11,712 nt of DNA from JAFHCF01 sp048497495 (GTDB lineage: Bacteria; Pseudomonadota; Alphaproteobacteria; Rhizobiales; Ancalomicrobiaceae). The position numbers and the translations under genes are program-made. Numbering within the stretch: the first letter of the stretch is position 1; each line of letters starts with the position of its first letter. A model generated the notes under the pieces. It worked only from the letters and a program-made list of their open reading frames with translations. It made no database searches and was not told the origin of the DNA. Location of the stretch: positions 1 through 11,712 of the forward strand of contig JAFHCF010000057.1 of the NCBI GenBank assembly GCA_048497495.1, written 5' to 3'. This document shows positions 1 through 8,059 of this stretch, piece after piece.

Positions 1-53
1 CGAGGGGCGGCCGTCGCGGGCTCGCATGTCTTCGATCGATCAGACGGGTTCGA

Positions 54-590
54 TCAGCTGAACCAGCCCTTGACCGTGCCCCACACCGACTGCGACGGCG
101 CCGGCTCGGAGGCGTCGGCGACGGTGCCCGGGGCGCTCGGCAGGCGCTCGCCCGAGGCGGCGGCGCCGGCCGGAAGCGCCGCCTTGGCGACGTGCTCGGC
201 GGAGACGGTGGCGGCGAAGGCGGGCATCTTGGAGAGCGTCGCCGGGCCGGCGAGGCCGTCGGCCTCGAGGCCATGGGCCTGCTGGAAGGCGATCAGCGCC
301 TTCTTGGTGCCGGGGCCGAAGTCGCCGTCGGCGCCGATGCCGAGCGCCTCCTGGAGCTTCTTCACCGTCGCGCCCTTGGTGCCCTGGCCGAGCAGGACGA
401 GTTCGCCGAGACCCATCGCCATGAAGGTGTCGGGGCCGGCGATGCCGTCGGCGGCGAGGCCATGGGCCGACTGGAAGTCCTTCAGCGCCTTTTCGGTGCC
501 GGGGCCGAAGTCGCCGTCGGCGGTGACGCCGAGCTTGGCCTGGAGGATCTTGACCGGCTCGCCGGTGACGCCCTTGCGCAGATAAGACAT
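54..590 (-). CDS. Protein with two tandem peptidoglycan-binding (PG_binding_1) repeats, 178 aa
   Basis: The protein consists of two copies of the three-helix peptidoglycan-binding fold, at about residues 8-60 and 70-122. Each copy has the hallmark LQ..LG...DGDFGPGT..AL..FQ..HGL..DG.AGP pattern. A low-complexity Ala/Ser/Pro tail (about 128-178) ends in WGTVKGWFS. Such repeats normally anchor cell-wall enzymes to peptidoglycan, but no catalytic domain is present, so the role is inferred as wall binding only. The start at 590 is chosen because AAGGAG lies 6 bases upstream; a longer open frame reaches 680 but its extra residues are Arg-rich and look non-coding. With this start I see no signal peptide or membrane segment, which is odd for a wall-binding protein. 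It lies 214 bases downstream of mmsB and probably has its own promoter. The fold is certain; the function is not. Confidence 0.85.
   Translation of the reverse strand: MSYLRKGVTGEPVKILQAKLGVTADGDFGPGTEKALKDFQSAHGLAADGIAGPDTFMAMGLGELVLLGQGTKGATVKKLQEALGIGADGDFGPGTKKALIAFQQAHGLEADGLAGPATLSKMPAFAATVSAEHVAKAALPAGAAASGERLPSAPGTVADASEPAPSQSVWGTVKGWFS
306..333. repeat. Intragenic 28-bp exact repeat, copy A
   Basis: These 28 bases recur exactly at 495-522, 189 bases (63 codons) away. They encode the ADGDFGPGT core of the second peptidoglycan-binding repeat. Identity at DNA level, including silent positions, points to internal duplication or later gene conversion between the two repeats. Confidence 0.85.
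495..522. repeat. Intragenic 28-bp exact repeat, copy B
   Basis: Exact second copy of 306-333, in the same reading frame, within the first peptidoglycan-binding repeat. Confidence 0.85.
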
Positions 591-674
591 GACATACTCC
601 TTGTAGCGGGTCGCATTCTCGCGCCTCGCGGGATGGCTCGGCCCGTCGCCGCCACGACGTCGTCGTCTCTCGGT

Positions 675-707
675 CGCCACGGCGATCTGATCGATCCGCC
701 ACGGCGA
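675..707. repeat. Two 11-bp direct repeats spaced 22 bp
   Basis: The 11-mer CGCCACGGCGA occurs at 675-685 and again at 697-707. The start-to-start distance is 22 bp, about two helical turns. The pair lies in the presumed leader of the peptidoglycan-binding protein gene, just downstream of its candidate promoter. It could be a regulator site on one DNA face, or chance in GC-rich sequence. Confidence 0.3.
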
Positions 708-716
708 AGCCTATGC

Positions 717-745
717 AGTGTATCGGATCGCTTCATGACGGACAG
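717..745 (-). promoter_or_regulatory. Candidate promoter for the peptidoglycan-binding protein gene
   Basis: Reading leftward, CTGTCC (740-745) and TACACT (717-722) are separated by exactly 17 bases. They match the -35 and -10 of a sigma-70-like promoter moderately. The site is the best candidate in the 214-base gap upstream of the gene at 590. It would give a leader of roughly 120 bases. The -35 match is weak. Confidence 0.3.
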
Positions 746-804
746 ATGCCGATCGGCGATTCTCGGCAGAATTTCACGCCGAATCGCGCCCGCCGGCGTC
801 CGCC

Positions 805-1692
805 TCACGCCCCTTCGAGGAAACGGATGATGCCGGAGAAGTCGACGCCGGCGTTGCCCTGGTCGACGAAGAGCTTGTAGAGCTGGGCGGCTTCCGCTCC
901 CATCGGCGTCGCCTGGCCGGCGCTGCTCGCCACGTCCTGGGCGAGCTTGAGATCCTTCAGCATCATCGCCGCCGAGAACCCCGGGACATAGTCGCGGTTG
1001 GCCGGGCTCGTCGGCACCGGCCCCGGCACCGGGCAATAGGAGGTCAGCGACCAGCACTGGCCCGAGGCGGTCGACGAGATGTCGTAGAGCTTCTGGGCGT
1101 CGAGACCGAGCTTGGCGGCCAGCGCGAAGGCCTCGCAGACCCCGATCATCGAGATGCCGAGCACCATGTTGTTGCAGATCTTGGCGGCCTGTCCGGCGCC
1201 GACGTCGCCGGCGTGGACGATGGTCTTGCCCATCTTCTCGAGCACCGGCCGCGCCCGCTCGAAGGCCGCCGCGTCGCCGCCGACCATGAAGGTGAGGGTG
1301 CCGGCCGCGGCCCCGCCGACGCCGCCGGCGACCGGCGCGTCGACGAAGGCGAAGCCCTTCTCGCTCGCGAGCCGGCCCATGGCGCGCGCCGTCTCGACGT
1401 GGATGGTCGAGCTGTCGATGAACAGCGTGCCGGGCGCGGCGAGCGCCACCGCCCCCGACGGCCCGCCGTAGGTCGCCTCGACGTGACGGCCCTCGGGCAG
1501 CATCGAGACCACCACCTCGGCCCCGGCGACCGCCTCGGCGATGGTGCGGGCGGGTGATCCGCCGGCGGCGGCGAGGCGCGCCAGACTGTCGGCGGAGAGA
1601 TCGAAACCCTGGACCGCGTGCCCGGCCTTCACCAGATTGGCCGCCATCGGCCCACCCATGTTGCCCAGTCCGATGAAACCGATGGTCGCCAT
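805..1692 (-). CDS. mmsB: 3-hydroxyisobutyrate dehydrogenase, 295 aa
   Basis: It oxidises 3-hydroxyisobutyrate to methylmalonate semialdehyde with NAD+, a late step of valine catabolism, in the cytoplasm. The N-terminus carries the Rossmann motif GFIGLGNMGGPMAANL (residues 5-20). The substrate-loop region is VDAPVAGGVGGAAAGTL (117-133), and the catalytic Lys171 lies in GAGQAAKICNN with Asn174/Asn175. Length is normal for the family. The start at 1692 follows GGGAGG about 6 bases upstream; an upstream in-frame ATG at 1740 is not supported. One oddity is that the family's usual DAPVSGG reads DAPVAGG, so Ala122 replaces the serine that contacts the substrate carboxylate. The paralogous tartronate semialdehyde and other beta-hydroxyacid dehydrogenases are alternatives, but the operon context favours HIBADH. 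It is the last gene of the leftward valine unit, 93 bases after the membrane-protein gene. Confidence 0.92.
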   Translation of the reverse strand: MATIGFIGLGNMGGPMAANLVKAGHAVQGFDLSADSLARLAAAGGSPARTIAEAVAGAEVVVSMLPEGRHVEATYGGPSGAVALAAPGTLFIDSSTIHVETARAMGRLASEKGFAFVDAPVAGGVGGAAAGTLTFMVGGDAAAFERARPVLEKMGKTIVHAGDVGAGQAAKICNNMVLGISMIGVCEAFALAAKLGLDAQKLYDISSTASGQCWSLTSYCPVPGPVPTSPANRDYVPGFSAAMMLKDLKLAQDVASSAGQATPMGAEAAQLYKLFVDQGNAGVDFSGIIRFLEGA

Positions 1693-1785
1693 TCCGTCCT
1701 CCCGTTGATGAACCGGTGGGGTTCTCGCCCCCGATCGCATCCGGCGCGGCCCCGTTTCTCTTCGATGATTTCGACCCGCGGGCCT

Positions 1786-2253
1786 TCAGCCCTGCGACGG
1801 TTCGCGCTGCCGGCGCCGCTTCTTGGCTTCGCGGTCGGCGCGTTCCGCCATGAAGAACAGCACCAGATAGATCACCACCGACACCACCTGGAGGATGGTC
1901 CACGGACCGGTCCAGCCGAAGATGCCGGCGTAACCGGTGTGGATCAGGATGCGGGCGAAGGTGACCACCAGCCAGGTCGCGGTGCCCCACGCCGAGCCGA
2001 GCCACAGGCCGACGGCGGCGACCGGGTCGAAGGCGGCGAAGAACAGCGTCGCGCCCTGGCGCGGCAGGTTGGTGCGGCTCGGTTCGACCAGCGGCGGCAC
2101 CAGGCCGATCAGCGCCGCCCATTCCCACAAGGCCCAGGCGAGATAGACCACCGACAAGATCCTGAGGAAGATGTCGTGCGCCTGCCGCCAGCGGGGTCGC
2201 GCCGTCTCCGGGGCCGGCTGCTGCGCCGAGCCGATCGTCTCGATCCGTGCCAT
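1786..2253 (-). CDS. Small four-helix membrane protein, 155 aa, function unknown (possibly DUF6163-like)
   Basis: The protein has an N-terminal soluble stretch (1-25) followed by four hydrophobic segments at about residues 28-53, 68-86, 90-106 and 117-135. It ends in a strongly basic tail (AKKRRRQR, about 143-150) that should lie in the cytoplasm by the positive-inside rule. The start at 2253 has AGAGAGGA about 7 bases upstream. It resembles, from memory, the small uncharacterised DUF6163 proteins of Hyphomicrobiales; that assignment is tentative. It sits between the hydrolase and dehydrogenase of the valine unit, 25 bases after the former, so it should be co-transcribed with them. No catalytic motif or transporter signature is visible. 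Base usage matches its neighbours, so there is no sign of recent transfer. Confidence 0.8.
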   Translation of the reverse strand: MARIETIGSAQQPAPETARPRWRQAHDIFLRILSVVYLAWALWEWAALIGLVPPLVEPSRTNLPRQGATLFFAAFDPVAAVGLWLGSAWGTATWLVVTFARILIHTGYAGIFGWTGPWTILQVVSVVIYLVLFFMAERADREAKKRRRQREPSQG

Positions 2254-2278
2254 CGGGTCTTCCTCTCTGCCGCTCGGC

Positions 2279-3334
2279 TCACGCGGGGTCGAATCGGAGA
2301 TCGCCGCGCGCCGGTATCGTCGTGAAGTGAGCCTCGACGGCGCCCGCCTCGATCGCCGCGAACGACACCGGCCGCCAATCCGGCGCGTTGTCGCGGTCGA
2401 TCAACACCGATCGCACGCCCTCATAGAAGTCGTGGCCATCGAGGATGCGCGAGACGATACGGAACTCGGTCCGCATGCAGTCCTCGAAGGAGAGAGAACC
2501 GCCGATCCGCACCTGATGCAAGGCGACGGCGACCGAGGTCGGCGATTTCACCCGGATCAGCGCCGCCAGACCCGCCGCCCATTCGCCCGGCTCCGCCTCG
2601 AGGCGGGCGACGATCGCCGCCGCATCGTCGCCGACGAACAGGCGATCGATCGCCGGACGCAGGGCCGCGATCGGCGCCTCGCCCGGATCGGTGTGGAAGG
2701 CGGCGAGCAGCGGCGCCGGATCGTCCGCCTCGCCGAGCGCCGCCAGGAGTTCGCCCATCCGCGCCGAGGCGACGTGGTGGGTGAGGAAGCCGACGGCGAG
2801 GCAGTCGGCCGCCTTCAGCCGTCCCCCGGTCATGGCGAGATAGGCGCCGGTCTCGCCCGGCATCCGCGACAGCATGTGGGTGCCGCCGACGTCGGGGAAG
2901 AAGCCGATGGCGACCTCCGGCATGGCGAAGAGCGTCTTCTCCGAGCCGACCCGGAACGGCGCATGGGCCGACAAGCCCACCCCGCCGCCCATGCAGATGC
3001 CGTCGATCAGCGAGGTGAAGGGCTTGGGGTAGCGGTGGATCGCCCGGTTGAGCAGATATTCGTCGTGGAAGAAGTCGGTGAGATGGGAATCGCCGGCCCG
3101 CCCCATGTCGTGGACGCGGCGGATGTCGCCGCCGGCGCAGAACGCCTTCTCGCTGGTCGAGGTCAAGACGACGTGGGCGACCGAGGCGTCGTCGCGCCAG
3201 TCGGCGAGTTGGGTCCACATCGCCTCGATCATGGCATGGGTCAGGGCGTTGAGCGCCTTCGGCCGATCCATCACCACCACGCCGGCGCGGCCGCGCGTCT
3301 CGAAACGGATCTCGTCGGTCGAATGGTCGCTCAT
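2279..3334 (-). CDS. 3-hydroxyisobutyryl-CoA hydrolase (crotonase superfamily), 351 aa
   Basis: It hydrolyses 3-hydroxyisobutyryl-CoA to free 3-hydroxyisobutyrate and CoA in valine degradation, giving the substrate of the mmsB product. The crotonase fold is marked by FCAGGD (65-70) and CMGGGVGLS (114-122), which form the oxyanion hole. The stretch MPEVAIGFFPDVGG (138-151) is diagnostic of HIBCH rather than enoyl-CoA hydratase; Glu140 and Asp148 correspond to the catalytic pair. The length of about 350 residues also fits HIBCH, since plain hydratases have about 260. The start at 3334 is preceded by GGAG at about 6 bases; the frame is open far upstream but that part is out-of-frame translation of the dehydrogenase gene. 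It follows that gene by 35 bases, which implies an operon. Many automatic annotations would call it 'enoyl-CoA hydratase/isomerase'. Confidence 0.93.
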   Translation of the reverse strand: MSDHSTDEIRFETRGRAGVVVMDRPKALNALTHAMIEAMWTQLADWRDDASVAHVVLTSTSEKAFCAGGDIRRVHDMGRAGDSHLTDFFHDEYLLNRAIHRYPKPFTSLIDGICMGGGVGLSAHAPFRVGSEKTLFAMPEVAIGFFPDVGGTHMLSRMPGETGAYLAMTGGRLKAADCLAVGFLTHHVASARMGELLAALGEADDPAPLLAAFHTDPGEAPIAALRPAIDRLFVGDDAAAIVARLEAEPGEWAAGLAALIRVKSPTSVAVALHQVRIGGSLSFEDCMRTEFRIVSRILDGHDFYEGVRSVLIDRDNAPDWRPVSFAAIEAGAVEAHFTTIPARGDLRFDPA

Positions 3335-3369
3335 GGGGGCTCCGGGGCGATGGATGAGGGGAGGGCGGT

Positions 3370-4524
3370 TCAATCGTCGAGGAGATCGCGCGACACGATC
3401 AGCCGCATCACCTCGTTGGTGCCCTCGAGGATGCGGTGGACTCTCGTGTCGCGCAGGAAACGCTCGATCTCGAAGTCGGCGAGATAGCCGTAGCCGCCAT
3501 GCATCTGCAATGCCTCGTCGATGATCGTGTGACAGACGTCGGTGGCATAGCGCTTGGCCATGGCGCAGGCGCGGGTGACGCGGGCGTCGCCGGTTTTGGG
3601 ATCCTTGGCGGAGAGCATCCACGCCGCCTTGTGGACGAGGAGCCGCGCCGCCTCGAGTTCGGTCGCCATGTCGGCGAGGCGGAAGCGCAGCGCCTGGAAG
3701 TCGCCGATCGGCTTGCCGAACTGTTTGCGTTCCTTGACGTAGCGCAGCGTCCGATCGAGGCATTCGGCGGCCGCGCCGAGCGAGCAGGCGGCGATGTTGA
3801 GACGGCCGCCGTCGAGCCCGGCCATGGCGATCTTGAAACCCTCGCCCTCTTGGCCCAAGCGGTTGGCGATCGGCACCCGGGCATTGTCGAAGATCACGGC
3901 GGCGGTGGGCTGGCTCTTCCAGCCCATCTTCTTCTCCTGCGCCCCGAAGGAGAGCCCGGGCGTGTCCTTGTCGACGATCAGCGCCGAGATGCCCTTGGGG
4001 CCGGGCCCGCCGGTGCGCACCATGCAGACGTAGACGTCCGAGGCGCCGCCGCCGGAGATGAAGGCCTTGGTGCCGTTCAGCACATAATCGTCGCCGTCGC
4101 GCGCGGCCTTGGTGGCCAGCGCCGCGGCATCCGATCCGGCCCCCGGTTCGGTCAGGCAATAGGAGGCGAAGGTCGCCATCGACGCCAGATCCGGCAGCCG
4201 GCGGGCGCGCTGCTCCGCCGTCCCCCAGGTGTCGATCATCCACGCCGCCATGTTGTGGATCGAGATGTAGGCGGTGGTCGAGGTGCAGCCGCGCGCCAGC
4301 TCCTCCATGATCACCGCCGCGTCGAGGCGCGAGAGCCCCGAGCCGCCGACGTCGTCGCCGACATAGATCGCGGCGAAGCCGAGCGCCGCGGCCTGCCTCA
4401 GCGCCTCGACCGGGAAGATCGAGCCGGCGTCCCATGCGGCCGCGTGAGGGGCGAAACGCTCGCGGGCGAAGGCGGCGGCGACGTCTCGAAAGGCCGACGT
4501 GTCCTCGGAGAAGTCGAAGTCCAT
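3370..4524 (-). CDS. Acyl-CoA dehydrogenase, isobutyryl-CoA dehydrogenase type, 384 aa
   Basis: FAD enzyme that would oxidise isobutyryl-CoA to methacrylyl-CoA, passing electrons to electron-transfer flavoprotein. Visible family marks are ISIHNMAAWMID (88-99), the FAD/substrate signature CLTEPGAGSD (123-132), the flavin-binding RKQFGKPI block (about 266-273), LQMHGGYGYL (339-348) and the catalytic Glu367 in RILEGTNE. Substrate type is inferred from the IHNMAAWMI-type N-domain and from the two neighbouring valine enzymes. ATGs at 4530 and 4524 are both in frame; 4524 is preferred because the GGGGG ribosome-binding run lies 8 bases upstream of it but only 2 bases from 4530. It is the first gene of the leftward unit, with a candidate promoter at 4589-4617. 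Another short branched-chain acyl-CoA substrate remains possible. Confidence 0.92.
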   Translation of the reverse strand: MDFDFSEDTSAFRDVAAAFARERFAPHAAAWDAGSIFPVEALRQAAALGFAAIYVGDDVGGSGLSRLDAAVIMEELARGCTSTTAYISIHNMAAWMIDTWGTAEQRARRLPDLASMATFASYCLTEPGAGSDAAALATKAARDGDDYVLNGTKAFISGGGASDVYVCMVRTGGPGPKGISALIVDKDTPGLSFGAQEKKMGWKSQPTAAVIFDNARVPIANRLGQEGEGFKIAMAGLDGGRLNIAACSLGAAAECLDRTLRYVKERKQFGKPIGDFQALRFRLADMATELEAARLLVHKAAWMLSAKDPKTGDARVTRACAMAKRYATDVCHTIIDEALQMHGGYGYLADFEIERFLRDTRVHRILEGTNEVMRLIVSRDLLDD

Positions 4525-4588
4525 GGCCATTTCCCCCACACGTCGCGCCAACCCGCCCGGCGCCGTTTTCGGCGTCTCGTTGGTCCGA

Positions 4589-4617
4589 GGAGTAGTGAGG
4601 CGTCGCTGACGCGTCAA
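4589..4617 (-). promoter_or_regulatory. Candidate promoter of the valine-degradation operon, with overlapping inverted repeat
   Basis: Reading leftward, TTGACG (4612-4617) matches the -35 consensus at five of six positions. After exactly 17 bases comes TACTCC (4589-4594) as a poor -10. An inverted repeat GCGTC-GCT-GACGC (4600-4612) lies across the spacer and touches the -35, which is where a repressor would sit. It would give a leader of about 60 bases before the dehydrogenase start. Confidence 0.4.
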
Positions 4618-4708
4618 TCGCCGCCGTTGCGCGCGGGGCTGTGGCGAAATGCGCGGGATGTGGGTGAAATCGCTCGGCATCGGAGGTGATATGCGCCGGC
4701 GCGGCCCC

Positions 4709-4724
4709 ATCACCCTTCGGTGAT
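4709..4724. repeat. Short inverted repeat in the divergent spacer
   Basis: ATCACC-CTTC-GGTGAT forms a perfect 6-bp stem with a 4-base loop. A further GGTGAT lies at 4685-4690. The element is upstream of the candidate hemB promoter and could be a regulator site. It has no T-run, so it is unlikely to be a terminator. Confidence 0.3.
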
Positions 4725-4734
4725 CGCCCCGATC

Positions 4735-4763
4735 GTGACCCGCTCTCCCCCGCGTGCTAATCA
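4735..4763 (+). promoter_or_regulatory. Candidate hemB promoter
   Basis: GTGACC (4735-4740) and TAATCA (4758-4763) are 17 bases apart and would be a weak sigma-70-like pair about 50 bases before the hemB start. No better pair is seen in this part of the spacer. The -10 match is poor. Confidence 0.25.
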
Positions 4764-4813
4764 GACCGGCGGCGGGGCCGCCCACGGCCGCCGCGCGAGG
4801 GAACGAAGAGAAG

Positions 4814-5847
<1,034 letters not shown>

Positions 5848-5851
<4 letters not shown>

Positions 5852-7284
5852 CCTCCGGCGGCCCGGGGCGGGACCTCTCGCAAGGGAGTTCCAGCCCGCG
5901 GGCCCGCGGGGAGGGGAGGCTGGGCGTCGCCCTTCGCGTCCTCGTCCTGCTGCCGCTCCTCTTCCTCGCCGCCTGCGCGGTCGTCGATCCCCTGACCCGC
6001 GACACCTGCATCTCGGTCCTGCCCGCCGTCGAGCAGCCGGGGGCGCGGCTGACGCTCGTCGCCGCCGAGCCCGATCCGGCGCGCCCCGGCAACGTCCGGC
6101 TGACCTACACGGTCGCGACCGGCGGCCATCCGCCCTATCTGCGTCATCTCGTCTGCGCCTTCGGCATCGACGGCGCCTCGGGCGATCGTCGGGCGCTGCT
6201 CGGGGTGAGGACCGGCGCCGGGGAGATGAACGAGGCGCGCTTCTTCATCCTGAAGCGCTTCTGGCTCGCCGATCCGGTCGCGGTCGCCGAGGGATTGTCG
6301 CGGGTGACGATCGATCCCGGCTCGGTGTCGCGCGGGCTGGTGACGCTGCCGCCGACGGTGGCGCTGCGCCTCCAGCAACTCATCGACGCCGGCGCCCCGG
6401 CGGCGCTCTACGCGCTCCTGGCGATCGCCTGCGCCCTGATCTGGGGCCTCGTCGGCCGCATCAACTTCGCCTTCGGCGACATCGCCATGCTCGGCGCCTG
6501 GGGCGCGTTGATCGGCGCGCTGCTGATCGAGGGGCTGGGCATCGCCGCCGTCGGCCCGCTGGTCGGCGTCGCCCTCGTCGCCGCCGCCGTGATCGGCGCC
6601 GCCTGGGGCGGGGTGCTCGGTCGCGTCGTCTATGCCCCGCTCGCCTTCCGTGCCGCCCAGCCGCTGCTGATCGCCACCGTCGGCCTGTCGATCGCGTTGC
6701 AGGAATTCGTCGCCCGCAGCCCGGGCGCCCGCGATCGTTTCCTGAAGCCCCTGATGAACGAACCGCGCCTCGTCGCCGACGGCCCCTTCACCGTCCTGGT
6801 GACACCGATGCATCTCCTCGTCGTCGGCCTCTCGCTGGCGGTGGCCGTCGCGGTGCTGGCGATCTTCCCCAAGACCCGCTTCGGCCGCGACTGGCGGGCC
6901 GTCGCCGACGACGCGACCATGGCCCGCCTCCTCGGCATCGATCCGTCGCGGGTTCTCGTCGGCACCTTCGCCCTGGCGAGCGCGCTGGCCGGCATCGCCG
7001 GCGCCATCCTGACGCTCGCCTGGGGCGGCACCTCCTTCCACATGGGCACCATGCTCGGGCTGAAGGCGGTGGTGGCGGCGGTGGTCGGCGGCATCGGCTC
7101 GCTGCCCGGAGCCGCGCTCGGCGGCCTTCTCGTCGGTCTCGTCGAGGCCGCGTGGACCGCCGCCTTCGGCAGCGAATGGCGCGACACGGCGGTGCTGTCG
7201 CTCCTCGTCGTGGTGCTGGTCTTCCGCCCCGCCGGGCTCCTCGGCGGCACCGAAGCCCCCGCGCCGCGCCTCTCGCACGACTGA
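5848..7284 (+). CDS. LivH-type ABC transporter permease with extended N-terminal domain, 478 aa
   Basis: The C-terminal 290 residues are a branched-chain amino acid permease of the LivH family. About eight hydrophobic helices run from residue 183 to 464, with the ATPase-contact loop at about 349-371 (VADDATMARLLGIDPSRV) and the conserved GLKAVVAAVVGGIGSLPGA block (404-422). The family is normally about 290-300 residues. Here some 180 residues precede it. They contain an Arg-containing n-region (1-25), a hydrophobic segment (26-42) ending in the lipobox-like LAAC (Cys43), then about 135 mostly soluble residues with Cys54 and Cys103, probably periplasmic. The start at 5848 overlaps the hemB stop (ATGA), and GAAGG lies 7 bases upstream, so translation is probably coupled. 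No other ATG, GTG or TTG lies before the hydrophobic segment. No LivM, ATPase or binding-protein gene is in the window, so substrate and partners are unknown. Confidence 0.85.
5895..5910. repeat. 16-bp perfect palindrome inside the start region of the permease gene
   Basis: CCCGCGGGCCCGCGGG is its own reverse complement. It lies in a GC-rich stretch (about 5865-5920) whose translation, SSPRARGEGR, is typical of dispersed palindromic repeats in alphaproteobacterial genomes. It may be a REP-like element captured by the N-terminal end of the gene. Confidence 0.45.
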
Positions 7285-7407
7285 TTTCGCCACTTTCCCA
7301 CAGGCTTACCAGAGTCTTTCCACACTTGGTGGACGGAAGATGAATCGAATTCGAGCTGCTTCGTTCAGAAGAAATTCAGCACTTTGCTCGGTGGTCTGGG
7401 TTTACCG

Positions 7408-7426
7408 AAATTTCATGATGCAATTT
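7408..7426. promoter_or_regulatory. Candidate LdtR (MarR-family) operator upstream of ldtR
   Basis: The 19 bases read AAATT-T-CAT-G-ATG-C-AATTT. They form an odd-centred inverted repeat in which eight of nine base pairs are symmetric (only T7413/C7421 breaks it). Length and symmetry fit MarR-family operators. The site lies about 95 bases before the ldtR start in a stretch of roughly 40% GC, in contrast to the GC-rich genes on both sides. Self-regulation by LdtR is inferred from family behaviour. Confidence 0.5.
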
Positions 7427-7519
7427 AAGCCGATTTTAGATTCACGTCGGTACATTCTGCACATGAAGAGGCGAGAAAACGCCCGAGCAGAAATAACGAA
7501 TACAGTGAGGCGTATGGCT

Positions 7520-8032
7520 ATGAACAACGTCAAGAAGGCCGCCGACTATGGCGTCCAGAGCGAGGAACAGGAAGGCATCCGCCCTCTCTACCTCGAATCT
7601 CTGACCCTCGTCGAACGGCTGCATCGCCGCCTTCTCGACGTCATCAAGGACGAATTCGATCGTGTCGGCCGTGACGACGTCAACTCCGTGCAGGCGCTGC
7701 TGCTGTTCAACATCGGCGGCGCCGAACTGACCGCCGGCGAACTGCGCACCCGCGGCTACTATCTCGGCTCGAACGTCTCCTACAATCTCAAGAAGCTGGT
7801 CGAGGGTGGCTACGTCAAGCACGAGCGCTCCCGCATCGACCGCCGCTCGGTCCGCGTCTCGCTCTCCGACAAGGGTCGTGAGATCGCCTCGATCGTCGAC
7901 CGTCTCTACGAACGCCAGCTGCGCTCGATCGAACAGGTCGGCGGCATCGGCTCGGTCGACTTCAAGGTTCTCAACAAGTCGCTGCAACGCCTGGAACGCT
8001 TCTGGACCGACCAGATCCTCTACCGCCTCTGA
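7520..8032 (+). CDS. ldtR: LdtR, MarR-family regulator of the L,D-transpeptidase, 170 aa
   Basis: Winged helix-turn-helix dimeric regulator. In Liberibacter and Sinorhizobium, LdtR activates the neighbouring L,D-transpeptidase gene and is linked to osmotic-stress tolerance. The N-terminal block SEEQEGIRPLYLE..TLVERLHRRLLDVIKDEF (14-46) and the helix-turn-helix region ELTAGELRTRGYYLGSNVSYNLKKLVE (69-95) look like published LdtR. The wing is RSRIDRRSVRVSL (103-115). A C-terminal helix pair for dimerisation ends in LQRLERFW. ATGs at 7514 and 7520 are both in frame; 7520 is preferred because GTGAGG is 9 bases away, against 3 for 7514. No cysteine is present, so thiol-based sensing is excluded. 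The last 40 bases of the gene, with the stop codon, are repeated exactly downstream. Confidence 0.93.
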   Translation: MNNVKKAADYGVQSEEQEGIRPLYLESLTLVERLHRRLLDVIKDEFDRVGRDDVNSVQALLLFNIGGAELTAGELRTRGYYLGSNVSYNLKKLVEGGYVKHERSRIDRRSVRVSLSDKGREIASIVDRLYERQLRSIEQVGGIGSVDFKVLNKSLQRLERFWTDQILYRL

Positions 8033-8042
8033 GACCAAGCGT
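7993..8042. repeat. 50-bp direct repeat, copy 1 (3' end of ldtR)
   Basis: These 50 bases cover the last 12 codons and stop of ldtR plus 10 bases beyond. They recur without a single mismatch at 8085-8134, offset by 92 bases. Confidence 0.95.
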
Positions 8043-8059
8043 TCCATCCTCGAGAAGAT

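Noticed and set aside
2171..4689. Long plus-strand frames antisense to the hydrolase and dehydrogenase genes (2171-3487 and 3436-4689)
   Set aside because: Their translations are rich in Arg, Gly, Ala and Asp-His with no domain pattern. They are explained by high GC content opposite real genes.
7290..7333. Sequences resembling DnaA boxes (TTCCCACA and TTTCCACAC) and a 5-bp hairpin after the permease gene
   Set aside because: At best seven of nine bases match TTATCCACA, there are only two, and no origin-linked genes are nearby.
7340..7519. N-terminal extension of LdtR from upstream in-frame ATGs (7340 and others)
   Set aside because: The region is the AT-rich regulatory leader with the inverted repeat. 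LdtR orthologues begin near the MNNVKK... start, and the ribosome-binding site supports 7520.
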